This document shows positions 35,256 through 50,200 of a stretch of DNA of 64,000 nucleotides, piece after piece. The stretch is from Acanthopleura granulata (Eukaryota; Mollusca; Polyplacophora; Chitonida; Chitonidae). The position numbers and the translations under genes were made by a program. How positions within the stretch are numbered: the stretch's first letter is position 1; each line of letters begins with the position of its first letter. The stretch covers positions 19,785,136 through 19,849,135 of the forward strand of contig JABBOT010000005.1 in assembly GCA_016165875.1 (NCBI GenBank), read 5' to 3'. Under the pieces are notes generated by a model. The model was not told where the DNA came from. It made no database searches and saw only the letters and a list, made by a program, of their open reading frames with translations.

Positions 35256-38200
35256 CTGGAAAAAACGAAACGAAACAAAAAAACCTACATCAACAGAAGT
35301 TTGTAACTCTAAAGAGCGTTACAGACGCAGGTACCAAGGTAGGTAACATGACATTATATAGGTAGGATTAGAGATTATTAATGTATTTATCTCACTACTG
35401 GTTAACTCAATAACGACATTTTTTCACTTTCTTCAGTTATAATATGGTCATCTTTATGGGTTGAGAGAACAGGAGAGCCCAGGGTAAACCAACAACCTTT
35501 GGCAAGCTTACTGATACTTACAAAATACTGATACACTTTCCCACATGATGAACAGACATACACATCATATAAGTGGAAGATGTGGAAGATATCAGCGAAA
35601 AATTAAGATTGCATCAAAAGCCATACAAGTTTCATCAACTGTTTTTTATCACCCAAAATCCACAAAAAAAATGAAAGAGAGAGGAATTCCACATCAACAC
35701 ATTTCATAGCAGTTCTGTGAGGTCAGCACTATAATTTTTTCTTTTTCTTTTTAATCAGGCCACAAACCTTCTATGTTTACAAAAGAATACATGTACATTA
35801 TTCCACATGGGATTAAGAAAGTCAATAACTATCCAATTTAAGACGTGGAAAATTTACAAAATTTAATACATGGTAACTTTTTAAAATTTGAGATGTGGAA
35901 AATTTACCTTTAAATTAAAAAAAATAAAATAAAAAATAAAAAATAAAAAAAAAAATAAAACTTTTTGTCGTTGTTGCATACATTAATTGGACCCACAGGA
36001 TATAACTCACCGTTTGCTGTATAACTAATTTTACACTGAATGTCATCTCTACAAATATTGCCGTCACTGGGTGGATGTATGACTGTCTGACATGTCATAG
36101 CCACGTTCATTTTCACACGAACGTACTTGTTCGCCTGAAAACATCAAAACACAGAAGTCATCAGTCACATGTCCAACAGGCGTGGGACAACACAATAGTC
36201 ACATCATGACTATCTACGGGTGAATTACTTACCACATGTACTCTTTACCTTGAATTAAAAATTAATAAGGTGTGCAAATCGCACGCCAACTTAACAATAG
36301 CTAGGAATTTTAGAAAATTTGTATATCACACTAAAACTACTAAACGTATGCATGTATCTGGCTAGTTTCCAAATTTGATCTCAGGTTCACAATCCGCGCA
36401 AAATCAAATGATATTTGGAGGACAGACAGGCAGACACACAGATCCAAATTTATATCCCTCACATTCACACAAGTGTAAGGGGAAACAGGAAAAGGTGCAA
36501 AAATAAGAGGTATATATGTTACAAGGCTAAGCAATGGCCTGGGAGAGAACATGTTGTGTTTCTGACTTACTGGGGCGGAGGGGTGGTCTGTGGAGTAGTT
36601 GACCACAATCCATCGGTCAGGGCCCTCATCATCCATGCTGGGCACATGACGTATGTGTGACCAGAAAACCGCATCACGCTGAGACGCCGGCCACACCCTC
36701 TTTATCACATTATGGCAAATATTGGTATCTTCTGACAACCACTCCACGACTTCACTACTGTCTATGGTGCCTGTGAGGTAAAAATAAACAGGTACCGTAA
36801 TTTCTCCAAAAAATGGGGAAACTCTATAATTGAAACAACGAGAAGTAAACCGCGAAGATCACAACGGTCTCCTGCGACTGCTCACAGCAGGTGGTATTGG
36901 CCAGCCAGCAAGGTAATGATATCATTAATTGACAGATTGACGTAACTATAAGGTACTGTAAATCTTCCATCTTTTCAACCACTAAAGAACTTTCTTCAGT
37001 GGAATTTATGCATACAATGATCATGAAAATGACACTAAAAGTGATTTGGTTGTGTGATTAAAGACGTGACCTACATAAAACTGTGCAAATTATTTCTCTA
37101 CACCCCATGGTTCTCTCATAATGTTTCAAAACACTGCTTGCAGAGGTGGTTGAAAAGGTTGAAGAATTAGGGTAATTAAATTACTTCCACCCCTCTTTAT
37201 CCTACATACACGTGCATACATGTGGTGTTAGTTTATTTAATCATCAAATCAAGAATTTTTCGCTTGAACAACAGCAGTTTGGTTTGGATGGAAGAAACCA
37301 GATTGCTATGAGCAATGCTATGCAGTCTATTGTTTATTTGTGCATTAACAATGACATTTTCTGGACAAACTGCTAACATTTTACTCATGTGGTGCAAGAG
37401 AAAAACAGTCAAATCAGCTTGGGAGGGAAAAGGTATCCCATCAGCCTTCCTCTGGTACCTTAAAAGCCCGCTGATTTCAACAGGTATTACCAAGTGAGTG
37501 AGCGCTTGCAACCTCTTTTATCAGGTGCCCTTCCAATAAAATTGACTGAATTGCATGCGACTGTCATGGGTTACAATGCTTTACCACAGGAAGATGTGGC
37601 ATTGTCCTTCTCACTATAACCCTACAAGTGTCCAGCATACCCAACTCCACTATCTAGTTTATGGGTAGTTTGCTTGTTATTTCTGTCACAAAGTACGTGC
37701 ATTACCAAGAAGAACCTCCAAAACTATGACCACAAATTCTCAGAAGGCAGCGAAAGAACTGACTTGGCACTGAATATGCGTGGTTCAAAACAGTATAAAG
37801 CATATACATAGAATCTGGGCATTTTATTTAAAGGTCATCCTTACCTTCCCACTCCATCCTGCAGCCTATGTCCCAGAAGTAATGGCAAACTTCATGTCCT
37901 GTAATACCCTGTGCAACAGATGGACATGTAGTTCAGAGCTAATTAAAACAACGATAAATTGATCAAAACTCTTGTACTTGTAGTTCAACATTTCCACCAT
38001 GTTCTCCACTGTTTTTCAGAATATTTTCGTTAATCCTTCATTTATGGGGGGAAATGTCAATAATCAAGGGATAAAGACCAAAACGAGGTTCAGTTAAGAG
38101 TATTACATGCACAATGATTTAGGTGGGGAAATTGTAAAATTTATATTCACATGAATGGAGGCAAAACCAACTGAATATAAAGGACGTAACACCCTGTATG

Positions 38201-41200
38201 AAACACGAACACCTTTCAGAGTTTTATAACCTCAAGATAGGAAGTTTTGTCTCCCAAAACTGCATTGAAACTGGCTCTTTCATATGCCAAATTGTTGAGG
38301 ATGTGTAGCATGGCCAAAAAGTTTACGCATCAACAGACCCAATGTATAGATGAAAGCATACATAACCTACCATTATTTTTGGGCGTATAAAAATTTCCTG
38401 ATAAGTATCTAATACCTTGACCATGTGTACAGCTTTGAGTGGGTCGATTACTATGCCATTCTCCTCAATCTCTCTTTTGTACACCTTCAGCTCCCCTTCC
38501 TCGTGAATCAATGTCCAAGTGCTCTCCCCTTCCTCAGTCATCTCATCCATGTGCTTTAGATGACTACCCACCACTTGGTTAATCTGATGATATCCCAAGA
38601 AAAAAACATTCTTACATTAACATTTGGTTAAGGATACTGCCCTATTCTATGAACGCATTAAACATATTTTATATTGTACTTTTTGTTTACACAAATGTCT
38701 AAAATCAGGTCCTTGAAATTTTTTAACACAACCCACGGAAATGTTATGACACATACTGTCTGTGTTATATAAATACTGGGTCAGTGTTACTCGAGTCCAC
38801 AGTGGCACCTTGGGAGGACAGCATCGCTCTTGTTGTCAGTAATGGTGTACTTCTTGGCAGCATTGTCATTGTCAGGGATTGTGTACTTCCTGGCAGCATT
38901 GTTGTTGTCAGGGATGGTGTGCCTCTTGGCAGCATTGTTGTTGTCAGGGATGGTTTGTTTCCTGGCAGCATTGTTGTTGTCAGGGGTGGTGTACTTCTTG
39001 GTAGCATTGTTGTTGACAGGGATGGTGTACTTCCTGGCAGCATTATTGTTGTCAGGGATGGTTTGTTTCCTGGCAGTATTGTTGTTGTCAGGGATGGTTT
39101 TTCCCTGGCAGTATTGTTGTTGGCAGGGATGGTGTACTTCTTGGCAGCATTGTTGTTGTCAGGGATGGTGTACTTCCTGGCAGCATTATTGTTGTCAGGG
39201 ATGGTGTACTTCCTGGTAGCATTGTTGTTGTTGTTATCAGAGATGGTGTACTTCCTGGCAGCATTGTTGCTGTTGCCATCAGAGATGGTGTGGTCAGGAT
39301 ATTTTCTAAATGGGCACGCGTTTAAGCTTGTGACATCAATCATTTTTTACTTTATTTATTTATTTGATTCGTGTTTAACACTGTACTCAAGAATATTTCT
39401 TTTACATGATGGCGACCAGCATTACAGCAGAAGGACAACGGGCAGGGCCCAGCCGAGCGAAACCCACAACCATCCATAACTGTGTTTAGGTGGTTCCTGT
39501 AACTGTAGTGCATACGTATACAGTATATCTACCAGGACATACCTCATTATAGTATGGGCTACTAGGGGAAAGGGCTATCTTCATGGGAGGCCTCTCCATT
39601 TTCTTAACAGAGCGTCTCTGGAATAAGAGAAGGCACAATATGTTTTAGATAACCAGTATACCATTGATCTGGCTTGAGAAATAATATGAACCTCACGTAG
39701 AAAAATCTGAACTGTACCAGAACAGGTGACTATTACAGTATTTTCTCTCAAAATCTGCATCAATGAAGCAGAAAGAGAAGCAAATAAAGACTACTCTGCT
39801 CTTAAACTCACGTTTTCCCAGTAAGATGTGATTCGATCTTGTATACAGACGTTAAAATATCTACTTCAGATACACTGACCTTTCCTACAAAGGCATCATG
39901 ACTAAAGGAAACTAATTCAGCAACTTTTTATCCCGTATTATATTTGCAAAACTTTTGCACAGAACATGTGAGTTCTTGAACACTATGTGAGCGGCCACAG
40001 AATGAATCAGCAAACCAACTTTTGTCAAAACCAGACAATTTTTGGAGCCGGCCAATGACCCATACCAAAACAAAGAAAAAAACAGATCTATCTGATTGTG
40101 GAATTCGATACATTCCGTTAAGTGAACCAGCATACAAAACTGAACAATGGTAAATTATTCATCTGAGTTTATTGCAGAGAAACTAAAGCCAGTCAGACAC
40201 ACAGTCCAAAATTAAAATCTATCTCTTTTGGTGAATGTGTGAGATGATAACAAAGATAAAAGTTACCCTTTCTTCCTCATTCTCTAGTTTATCTAACGTG
40301 GCATCAACAGCATCGAAGAATTCATCCTCATTGATGGCGCAGTGTGGTCCCTCCTGAAAAGTTTAAGGTACATGTTGCATCAGAATTAAGCATCGACAGG
40401 TGGACACAAAATAAACAAAATATACCTCTCAAACAATTCACTTTCAGTGACATGATGACAAATGACCATGAAAAATAACAGTGAGTCATGCAACACAGCA
40501 TAGACAAGGTAACATATCTAAGAATGCCCACAATACTGTCAACACTTATCAATAGATCTATCTTTACTAAGAATAAGTAGTCAGTAAAGAAATGTCCAGA
40601 GTGATACAGGTGGCCCATAAATTATACCTCAAAAGCAAGCCTACTGCACACAGCATGCTTTAAATTAATGTTTGTAGAGATCTGCTTTGAGTTTGATGCT
40701 CAATTTATCCCTAAATTTACTTGATTGTTGCTCAAATGCTATACTCGACAATGTTTCACTTAAACAACTGCAGCCAGTTTTATGCGGAGGAGACAACTGC
40801 AGTCCCACATAAACCACTGACATTTGGTAATTCACTAACAATCTTTCCAACATGTTAAGTACAAATATGTAAACCACACTAGTGAAGGACAAAGACTCTT
40901 CCACAAATGTTACACTGCAAATAAGGCAGCACAAGCGCTGTCAACCCATCAAAACTCCACAGGCAACCGAGGGCGAGGGGGTTTGAACTTGTGCCTTAAA
41001 TGCATCTGAGAGGCAAGCTCCTCTAACCCCTAGACCTCGGCCCCTTCCTTAATCTCACTAGAGTGAGATCTAATAGGTTTTTCTGAGCTGTCAATCAGGT
41101 AGGTTAACCCGATGTCCCACAAAATGGATACACATGTTCACTCTTTCTGTGATGTCATGGCATCACAACTGCTTTCGCCGGAAAGAGAACGAAAAGTAAC

Positions 41201-44200
41201 ACTATTACGAGAAGGAGTGGTAGGACATCTATCCATAGCTGCCCCCATGCTACGAAGTTGTGGCTAGCTAGCAGTGTTGACCGACCTCGTAATCTGGTCC
41301 TCCTACGACAATGGGCTTGGCCTTGTCCGCCACCGTCAGTTTGTACACTTCTTGTATCTTCTTCCTCTTCTCCACCTCCTAGACAAAGACAAAACACAAC
41401 ACGTCCTATATATAACCCACAGCATTATTCCTCATCAAACAAAATACTCTGCTTTTGACTGGATATTAATGGTCACATGACCGACACGTATAACTCTATA
41501 CTCCGCTGCAGATGCTATTTGTGTCTGATGACACAACAGTAGGCAGAAAACCATGACATGACAGTCACAACAATGACACCAATGACACAGCGTCACAAAA
41601 GAATGTTGAATGAACATTGTCAATAAAGTTATGACCTCATAACTCCCAGATCACTGCTTGTTAATTCAAAGCTCCTCGACAGGAAATTACTGTTGAAGTT
41701 TCTTTTGTTTTTCAAGAAACAAATTTCTGTATAGTTTTTACAGTCTTCTGCGGGATAAATTGGTTACATGGTTACTGAATGAAAGGATACGAACCTATAT
41801 GGGATCAAGAAGCCTCATATAGAGACCCCATATAATTTCGTATCCTTTCACTCAGTAACCATATAACTAATAATGTCAACTTCTTCTATCTTAACACTTG
41901 CCACAATATGGCTGAAATGTTGCTGAAATCGCATTAAGCCATAATCATTTATTCTTTCTATCCTAATCTAACTTTGACCTTCCAACCAAAAAGTTAACAA
42001 GCGGAAAAGGTGTAAATTTATACAGATGCATCCCACTAAGGCTTCGCATGGTAAACTAGATGTTGGATGGCACAAAAAATTTAACAGCAGCTCCTCTAAA
42101 ACTACTTTTTACAATGAAAACACTCTCTAATACGTTTCACTGAGCCTGCATGTTTGACTATTAAACCAACCTTAATACCTGATGCTGACTGCTTATTGCC
42201 ACAGGACACCAACACTAAGCCTTCAAACAGATGCCTAACATCTGTGGAAACATCTCTTTGGACAAAGTGGCATGATCGTGTTGACCAAGTTATATATCAC
42301 GGTACGAAGGTCTCCAGGGCCTACTACTTTCACCCAAGGGGTGTTTCCAAAAAGGTCAGGCACCTGTCTGCAGGCTTGATATGGGAAGTACCCTTTGAAC
42401 AATTTATAATTGGCAATCCAATATTTCTTTTTCCCCCAAGACACATGTAAGTGTTTCTCCTCACAAACGACCAATAACAGTGTCTTAACCATCCAAAATA
42501 GGACCAACAACCACCTGCCTTATCCTTTCCCCATTATCATCGGTAATATTATTTATCATTTCCTAATTAACATAAGTAATGATCATGATTTATCTTTTGA
42601 GTCCTCTCCGGCTGTACATGGGAAGGTCCACCAGCAACCGCTGGAGGGTTGTGGGTTTCCCCTCACCATAATCCTAGCCACCATCATACATATGAAAGAT
42701 TCTTGACTACAGTGTAAAACACTAATCAAATTAATAAATAAATAAATAAATTCTTTCCTCATTAGGATTTGGAACTTGAATCTAGTTGGTCTTACCCTTT
42801 CCAGACGTTTCCTCCAAGAGTCTTCCCTCTGCGCCATCAATTCTATACAGTGAGTCAGTGTAGACAGAATTCCAGCAGTTGTAGCTTTAAACGTGAATGC
42901 CTCACCTTTGAAGTCGATGGAATGGCGGCCATGTTGTTGTAGGAGAGACGCTGTGCACAAAGACAATGTAATACTCAGAAAGCTGGTCAGATATCAGAGA
43001 AATCTGACAGCTGGGAAATTGCAAAATTACCTGTAGTCAACTTAAGAATTAATTTGTGAAAGAACGCACATCCTAGATGCAGGGCTTGATTTTAGGGATT
43101 TTTCCTGGTTGCTCAACAACTGCATTTGAGGTTGCCTGTAACAAAATTTGATTGCCTGGATAGTTCAGCCTATATCTTTTCCCTGAAAATTTTATGCCTT
43201 CCCGACTAGGTATTAATATTCCTGAGGTCAGTGTTAACATGGTGAGGGGCCAACACCACTGGACATGGAAACATGGACATGTTTCTGTCATTAGGGCTGT
43301 ATTTGGCTCGCTTCTTATGCTAGGTTTACATTATGTTCCTGGTGGCCATGCCACCCTCTTTTGCCCGAAACGTGGTGTGCCGTAGGATTTTTGCCATTTT
43401 TTCTCCGTATTGAAGTTTTGTCAGGTCTTGCTGGAGTGTCGTCGATTGCTCAGACCCAAAATCAAGCTCCCCTGCCGGACCCAGCTTTTCTGTACTCCCT
43501 CCCAGACCCCATGTGCCGTGTCAGACCCTAGCAGAATGCCACATGCCAAACATAACGTAAATCTTGCATTAGGTTTGATTTATCATCAGAGGTATTTTAC
43601 ACTTGTCCCACAGGCAAGTGCAACATGCATTTATGATTACCCCAGGAAAATTCATTGGTCTCAGACCACTGTACAACCCTTAAAACTGTAGATAGAGGTG
43701 AGCTCATAGGACATACACGTTCATGACATGTAGGTGTAAAGGTTCGTCACTGTTCTTCAGCCGGTGATGTTGCCTAGCAAAAAGCTTACTGAATGGAATC
43801 TGAACAAGTCACTGGGGCAGTGTGCAACGAGTTTAATGCCATGGGATTTTGTCTTGGAGTCAATCAGAACAAAATATGCCAATTCAGAATTGAGAGGTGA
43901 ACCCTTAGTATTCAGAATGATGGCAGAAAACTTTTATCACGCCAAAGATTTTTATGTCGATACACTCTTTTCTTATATACGTATCAGGAGTCAAAAATAT
44001 CCATAAATGTAAAGTCTGCAGTGGTTACTGCCTGTGTCTTACCCAAGTCGTTGCCCTTGAGGCCGGTCCCTTGTGCTTGGGCGGTGGGGGTGGTGGAGTT
44101 AGGCTGGTCATAGTCATATAGCTCATCCATATCATCCTGCTCTGCCACTGAAGAGTTCAAACAAAGGGAAACAACCATGAAACCTAGGAACAACTGTGCA

Positions 44201-47200
44201 AATGCAAATAGTATCACAAGGTTCCAACAAGTTTGTGCTTCTGACACATGCAAAAACTAGGACTATTGAGCCGCATTTTATGAAGCACAGATATCTGGTG
44301 GTTCTCAGGTTGGCCTTAGCTCAGCGATGTTTGTGCATGAACACTGATAACTCCAGTTGGACGACCTTAGCTGTCACCATTAGTCCTAATCTCTCATGCT
44401 ACAAATATTACAATTTACATGTACCTGTTAATTTCTCATACTACCATTACAACCTGTAAAGCCATTATGTTGCAGCATTACATCTAACTTATATATGCAG
44501 TCTCTCACCACAGTCAAATGTATACAACAGACAATAGGCTTGACATTTTTGGATCACCTTCCTATCAGTATTTACAAAGTTTTATTTATTTATTTATTTA
44601 ATTGGTGTTTTACAACGTACTCAAGAATATTTCACTTATACAATGGCGACCAGCATTATGGTGAGAAAATAACCAGGCAGAGCCGGGGGCAAGGGGGAAA
44701 ACATGACCATCTTCAGGCCTGCTGGCAGACCTTCCCACAGATGGTTGGAGACGCCAGCCTGAGCTAGACTGGAACTCACAGTGACCGCACTGGTGAAAGG
44801 CTCTTGGGTCATTACGTTGCACTAGGGTGCTAACTCCCTAGGCCACGGACGTCCCTACAGACTTTCATGATGATTGTCAAAGTTTACCAGACTCTAGAAA
44901 ACGGGAGATATACATATAAGTCTTGCATCCATGCCATATATTTTTGTTTTCTTCTCATCATCTTCTGTCACTTCAACAACAACATTGCTCCTATGACAAT
45001 GACATCATTCCCTCCTGACAGGGTCAGGCCGAAGACACCAAAACATAACACCACAACCAGTCATGGTAAACGTAAATAAGGCAAGAAATACAGTCCATGG
45101 GGCCATCACTAAATGTATGTTTGTTGCTGGTAACCTGATTGACGTTCCAAAAAAGGATCTTACTCTGAAAGTTGTTATTGGGCTTTAGTGTGAATCTTGT
45201 TTTTTATTCTCTCTCCATGAGAATTTCTTCAAAATCATCATTTATTTCATTTAGCAAGAAAAGAAAAATAACTTTCGAACCAACCAATTCCATTTCTTGT
45301 GACAAGAATGTGTTATCCGCAACAAAGAATTCCTGAAGGACTGTCTAAGGCAGATGCTCTAACCAAGAGGCCATTAGAGCAGTGCCACACTGGTACATGT
45401 AGCTGGCTTACCCAAAAACTGGTGACAAGTACACAAGTACTTACAATCATGGACTGTGCCGTGGACCACAGCAGAGGCACAGCTATCAAAGTAACTCTGT
45501 AAGGTGTCCACCTGGCGACACAGGATGTCCCGAAACGTCTCCATCTCTGCCAGCTTCTCTCGCAGTCCACGTCCTCGCTACAACAACAACTTAACAAACT
45601 GAACACACACTTGTTGACTTGTATCACAATGACTACAGGTTTCCCACCCCTGAAAAAATGAATGAATGATCATGGCTCAACACCACATTGGCCGTATTTC
45701 AGTCATATCATGACAAGCCCTTGAAAGAAAACGTTTTTCTACAACTTTCAAAGACCTAATAAGCTCTGTTTTCAAGCACTTTCCTGGGATTATTCAGTTT
45801 AAACAAGCCTCCATGTCTGGAAGCTTATTTCTGTATTTATTTATTTGATTGGTGTTTTAGGCTGCACTCAAAAACATTTCACTTACACGCCGGCAGCCAG
45901 CACTATGGTGGGCAGAAACCAGGCAGAGCCCTGGGGAAACTCACGACCATCCACAGGTTGCTGGATGACCTTCCCAGCATGAGCTGGACTTGAACTCACA
46001 GCAACCGTATTGGTGTGAGGCTTCGGGTCATTGTGCTGTGCTAGTGCGCTGACTGACTGTGCCACGGAGGCCCCGAAAACTTTTTTATTGATTCATTTCA
46101 TTGATATTTACCACTGAAAAGTGAAGTACTAAGGGCCTATACCAAAATATACTCTTTCACAAGGGAAATCTAAGGTCCTGAGAACCTTCCAAGAAAGGAA
46201 AAGAACAAGTAAATTCCAGGACTTGATCTATCAGCAGGACCTCTGTTTAATCATGTTAATTTGTTCATATCTCACAATACATGAAGGGTCAAAATATTAC
46301 CACTTATATACGTAACCTAATGATGGAAAAGAATCGATGACACAGTGAAATTACAGAAAAAACACCACTGGTGCTAGAAGTCACAGCAGGTGTAGTCAGT
46401 ACCTTAAATGAGGAGGCAGAAGCTGTAGAGAGGCTAGTGGCCGAGGTGAGGGACATCATGGAGCCATGACGACGCAGGTTGTTCTCACTGCCGTAGCCAG
46501 AGTCCGCTTGCTGAACAAACAACACACACAGACACTTTATTATGGGTACATTGATATGTCATTAACTTTATGCATTGAACACTCCATGATTTAAAGATAT
46601 CTTCAAACTCAAGGACCAAAGTTTGACTAAATCACTTGTGAAAACACAACGACAAAAATTTTATAATTCTTTATTTTAACAGCAAATACCTGTTACAGTT
46701 TACACATATCAACACCATGTACCACTACATGTAAATGAATTTTCAGTCAATTAGGAAACAAAATAGTCCATTCGGGAGGTTAGCAGTCAGTAAGGGGAGA
46801 TAACCTAATAGCAGGAATCACCACAGTTAATACCTTGTGGAGCTCCACCTTAGATATCCAGTGCTGTCTCTCCTCTTCATTAACGCCTCGCAAGTACCAC
46901 ACGCTGTCATTGACACTGACATCAAAGCGACATTCGTCAAACTGGTGAGGCTGATAAACAGAAAACACCATTATAATTCATCATCATTAGATGTTCAATG
47001 TTGTTGGTTGGATGGTCTGAGCATGAGAAATATGTAAGTGGGCAATCCGTCAATGATAGCAAATAATCCTACGCAACATGATTAATATATAATAAAACAG
47101 ATACTGATTTTAAAAAAAACCTTTACTTTTGCACTAAAGTAGACATGATTTCAACATACCAAGACTCTAGTGTTATTCCTTTTTGTAATACTGTATTTCA

Positions 47201-50200
47201 TTCAAGGTTTGGCACATAAAAATGCACTTTCAGAAGCAAATAAAGGCCTTAAAATGATAAATGTATTTTTCCAAATTTGACGCTTGCAAGAAATTAACTA
47301 AACTGTACACAATACCCTCCTATAAGGTTGATGAATCAATCAGAATCAAGCAAAATGTGTCCCCTGAAACATGGTGAACTTTAAGTGAAATACTGTATTA
47401 AATTTAAACTTTAAGTGACATATGGAATTTCGTCATGTATATTTTACCTTCTGGCTATGCATGTACATGCTTGACATGTTAGTGACCTGTCTCATCAAAT
47501 GGTGATTCTCTGTCATCAGTACAAGTATACAAGCAAATGAACTGAAAGGCATGCCTGAATCTCTATGAACTACTATGTCTATGAACTGTGCTTATCAGTC
47601 ACTACATGTGATTTACACAGGGTGTTTTAGCAAGAACACACTGTAACATGGACATCATCACACACATTTAGCACAGTACAGCATCAGGCATTTAAGCATA
47701 AAAAAACAGCTGTTTTCCTTACAGTATTTCCCTACCTCATATAATAATTTGTTATTATTTTAAATTATTACGTTGTTGGGCTGAGGTTTTTATCAACAAA
47801 CATTACTTTCTGCTCTCAATTTGAAATTTTGCCAAGAAACCCTGTATTCTATTAAATTTTAGATTGATAAGATGAGGTGTACCTATTTTTATACATGTTA
47901 TATTACGCAGTTACAAAGAGTGCATCAGGAGCCAATGCAGTTTTAGTTGCAAAGTTTATGCTATTATCAGATATGTGATAAAGTAATCGTTGTCAAAAAT
48001 GACAACATGTAGAGCATTAGGAGAAAAATGTAAATCAGTGAGAATTCTACACTGTTATGATCAGACCCACTGGTATTATCCAAACATGCGCATTTCAAGT
48101 TCACATGTGTCAATCATGTTCAAGAGTAGAAATGAGTTATCAGACAATGTCTGTAGCACAGTGACCCGGACACCAGCTAATCACACTGTCAGAAAACTAA
48201 GACATTCACAACAGGAAATCCATACTGAGTAAAAGTCACTAACAACTATGTAAATATAACATCACATGCAGAAGACTGTGTCAACCCCAGAGCTTTACTA
48301 CATGTATATTCCCCAGTGGGTGTGCTAAGCCTGTGCTAAAATGTCACTCTCTTACATAAGGCACACAAGTCTACCAATAATGTATATCATTACATAAAGG
48401 TCACCGTAATTGTGGTATTTACAGCAGGCCAGATCACCGTGCCCATAGACACAGAACAATCACCCCCTGTATGAAGGAAGCAGGCTGTACTTGGCCACAT
48501 GGCTGTGAATGTAAACACTGGCTGACACAGTCTCGGACAGACTGTATATTATTAAATGACCAACAACAGCACAGTAACACTGATAATGTTCAGTAGCCTG
48601 TTACAAGGTGTACTGGGAGACTTCACACGAAGGTGGAGGCAGACTTATGACCAAAAATTACCAGAGGTATCATTTTTTGCAGCTAAATCAGTAGTCACTG
48701 CTACAATCATAGCCATGCTACAATTATAGCCATGTTACAATCATAAACACTGCCACAATCATAGCCAGGTTACATTCATAGCCACTGCTACAATCATAGC
48801 CATGCCACAATTACAGCCATGTTACAATCATAGCCACTGCTACAATCATAGTCATGCCACAATTACAGCCATGTTACAATCATAGCCACTGCTACAATCA
48901 TAGTCATGCCACAATCAAAACCACAGTCATGATAGCAAAGTCCATGACCTTGCCTCCCTTCTGCATTTGCTGCAATCATTCAACCTTTTTGAATACCTGT
49001 CAGCATAGACGTACATATACTTACATCGCATGGGCCTTTAAATTATGTTCTGGGCCGATAAATAAAAATTTTTTTTTTTCAAGTCTGCAGTTCAATCAAA
49101 ACATTCAAGTCTGATATTTAATACGGTGAATTACACCTGTAATGCCATTTAATGTTGTATGTATGAAAATGGCTACAGAATTGTTAGTATATGTGATAAC
49201 GTACAGGTATGATACATTGATGCATGTATGATAAGGAATTAGTATACTAGTCAAGTCGCTTGTTGAGTGAGCAGACTACTGGCTTCTGCCTTACTAAGTT
49301 GACTAAGCCCTTTACCCACTGAAATTGCTGGTTCAATTCTAGCCCTGTTCTGGCTCTGACTCTACATGAAAGTTGGGTTTGACAGGTACATTATCAATGT
49401 GGATTTTTAAATGCCATGCTGAAAAATCTTTCACCCCATTCTGGTTGAATGAAACCTGTGGTGAACCGGCTGATGTACAGATGTGCACATTGTATTGATT
49501 AAAACAAGTGGCCTTCAACATTACTCTGTGGAAATACCACACTAGCTCAAATCAAATGCTTGGTGTCACTACAGCGCCACCAAGAGTGAGAATGGGGGAA
49601 TCTACAATTTTCTGGCAAAAAGAAAACTGTGTGTCCTAACAATGGGGACTCGTCAAGTATCTGGCAGCAGGACTTTTGACGTCAAATGTTCCTTTCCCAG
49701 CTCATCACAATGACTTCACAGTAATAAACAGTATGTTAAAACAGAAACCGACAGATTGTAACATTGTAGACGTTGTGCTACAACTAATTTTTGATGTAAC
49801 ATTAGCTCAAGGTCCTCTTTCACATAAGCGCCACCACATGGATTTAAAAAATATGCCACCTTCCCATTGAAAAGCATGTGCTTCTAGCAAACAGGCCATG
49901 GTCCATTTCCTGACATCTTTGATAGCTGAAGTGTAAAGTATCGTACATGTATTCTTGACGAAAAAGGTAAATACGAAGAGATTTGGGTCCTCCTTGGCAA
50001 TGGTTGAAAAAGTACTTTAAAATTCACAGCTGTGGATCACGAACAAACTGGTCTGGTGCTTTGGCCAAAGGCCAAGCTGTGAACAAAGTTTCATCTAAAT
50101 CCATGCATAACCTTTTCTGTGAAGTCCCTGACAACAACACTGACAAACAACTAAACATCTACATGTACAATAATATACTTGCATGTCACCTAATTGGTTG

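Noticed and set aside
37233..37511. 92-codon minus-strand frame in CERT1 intron 11
   Set aside because: The composition is somewhat protein-like, but CERT1 splicing is complete without it and no family was recognised.
38765..39479. Long open frames on both strands (231, 192 and 129 codons)
   Set aside because: They are produced by the 36-bp tandem repeat and lie inside a CERT1 intron; the products are simple repeats and the longest also runs into a SINE.
48696..48921. CRISPR-like array
   Set aside because: The repeats are contiguous with no unique spacers, in an intron of an animal gene; it is a minisatellite.
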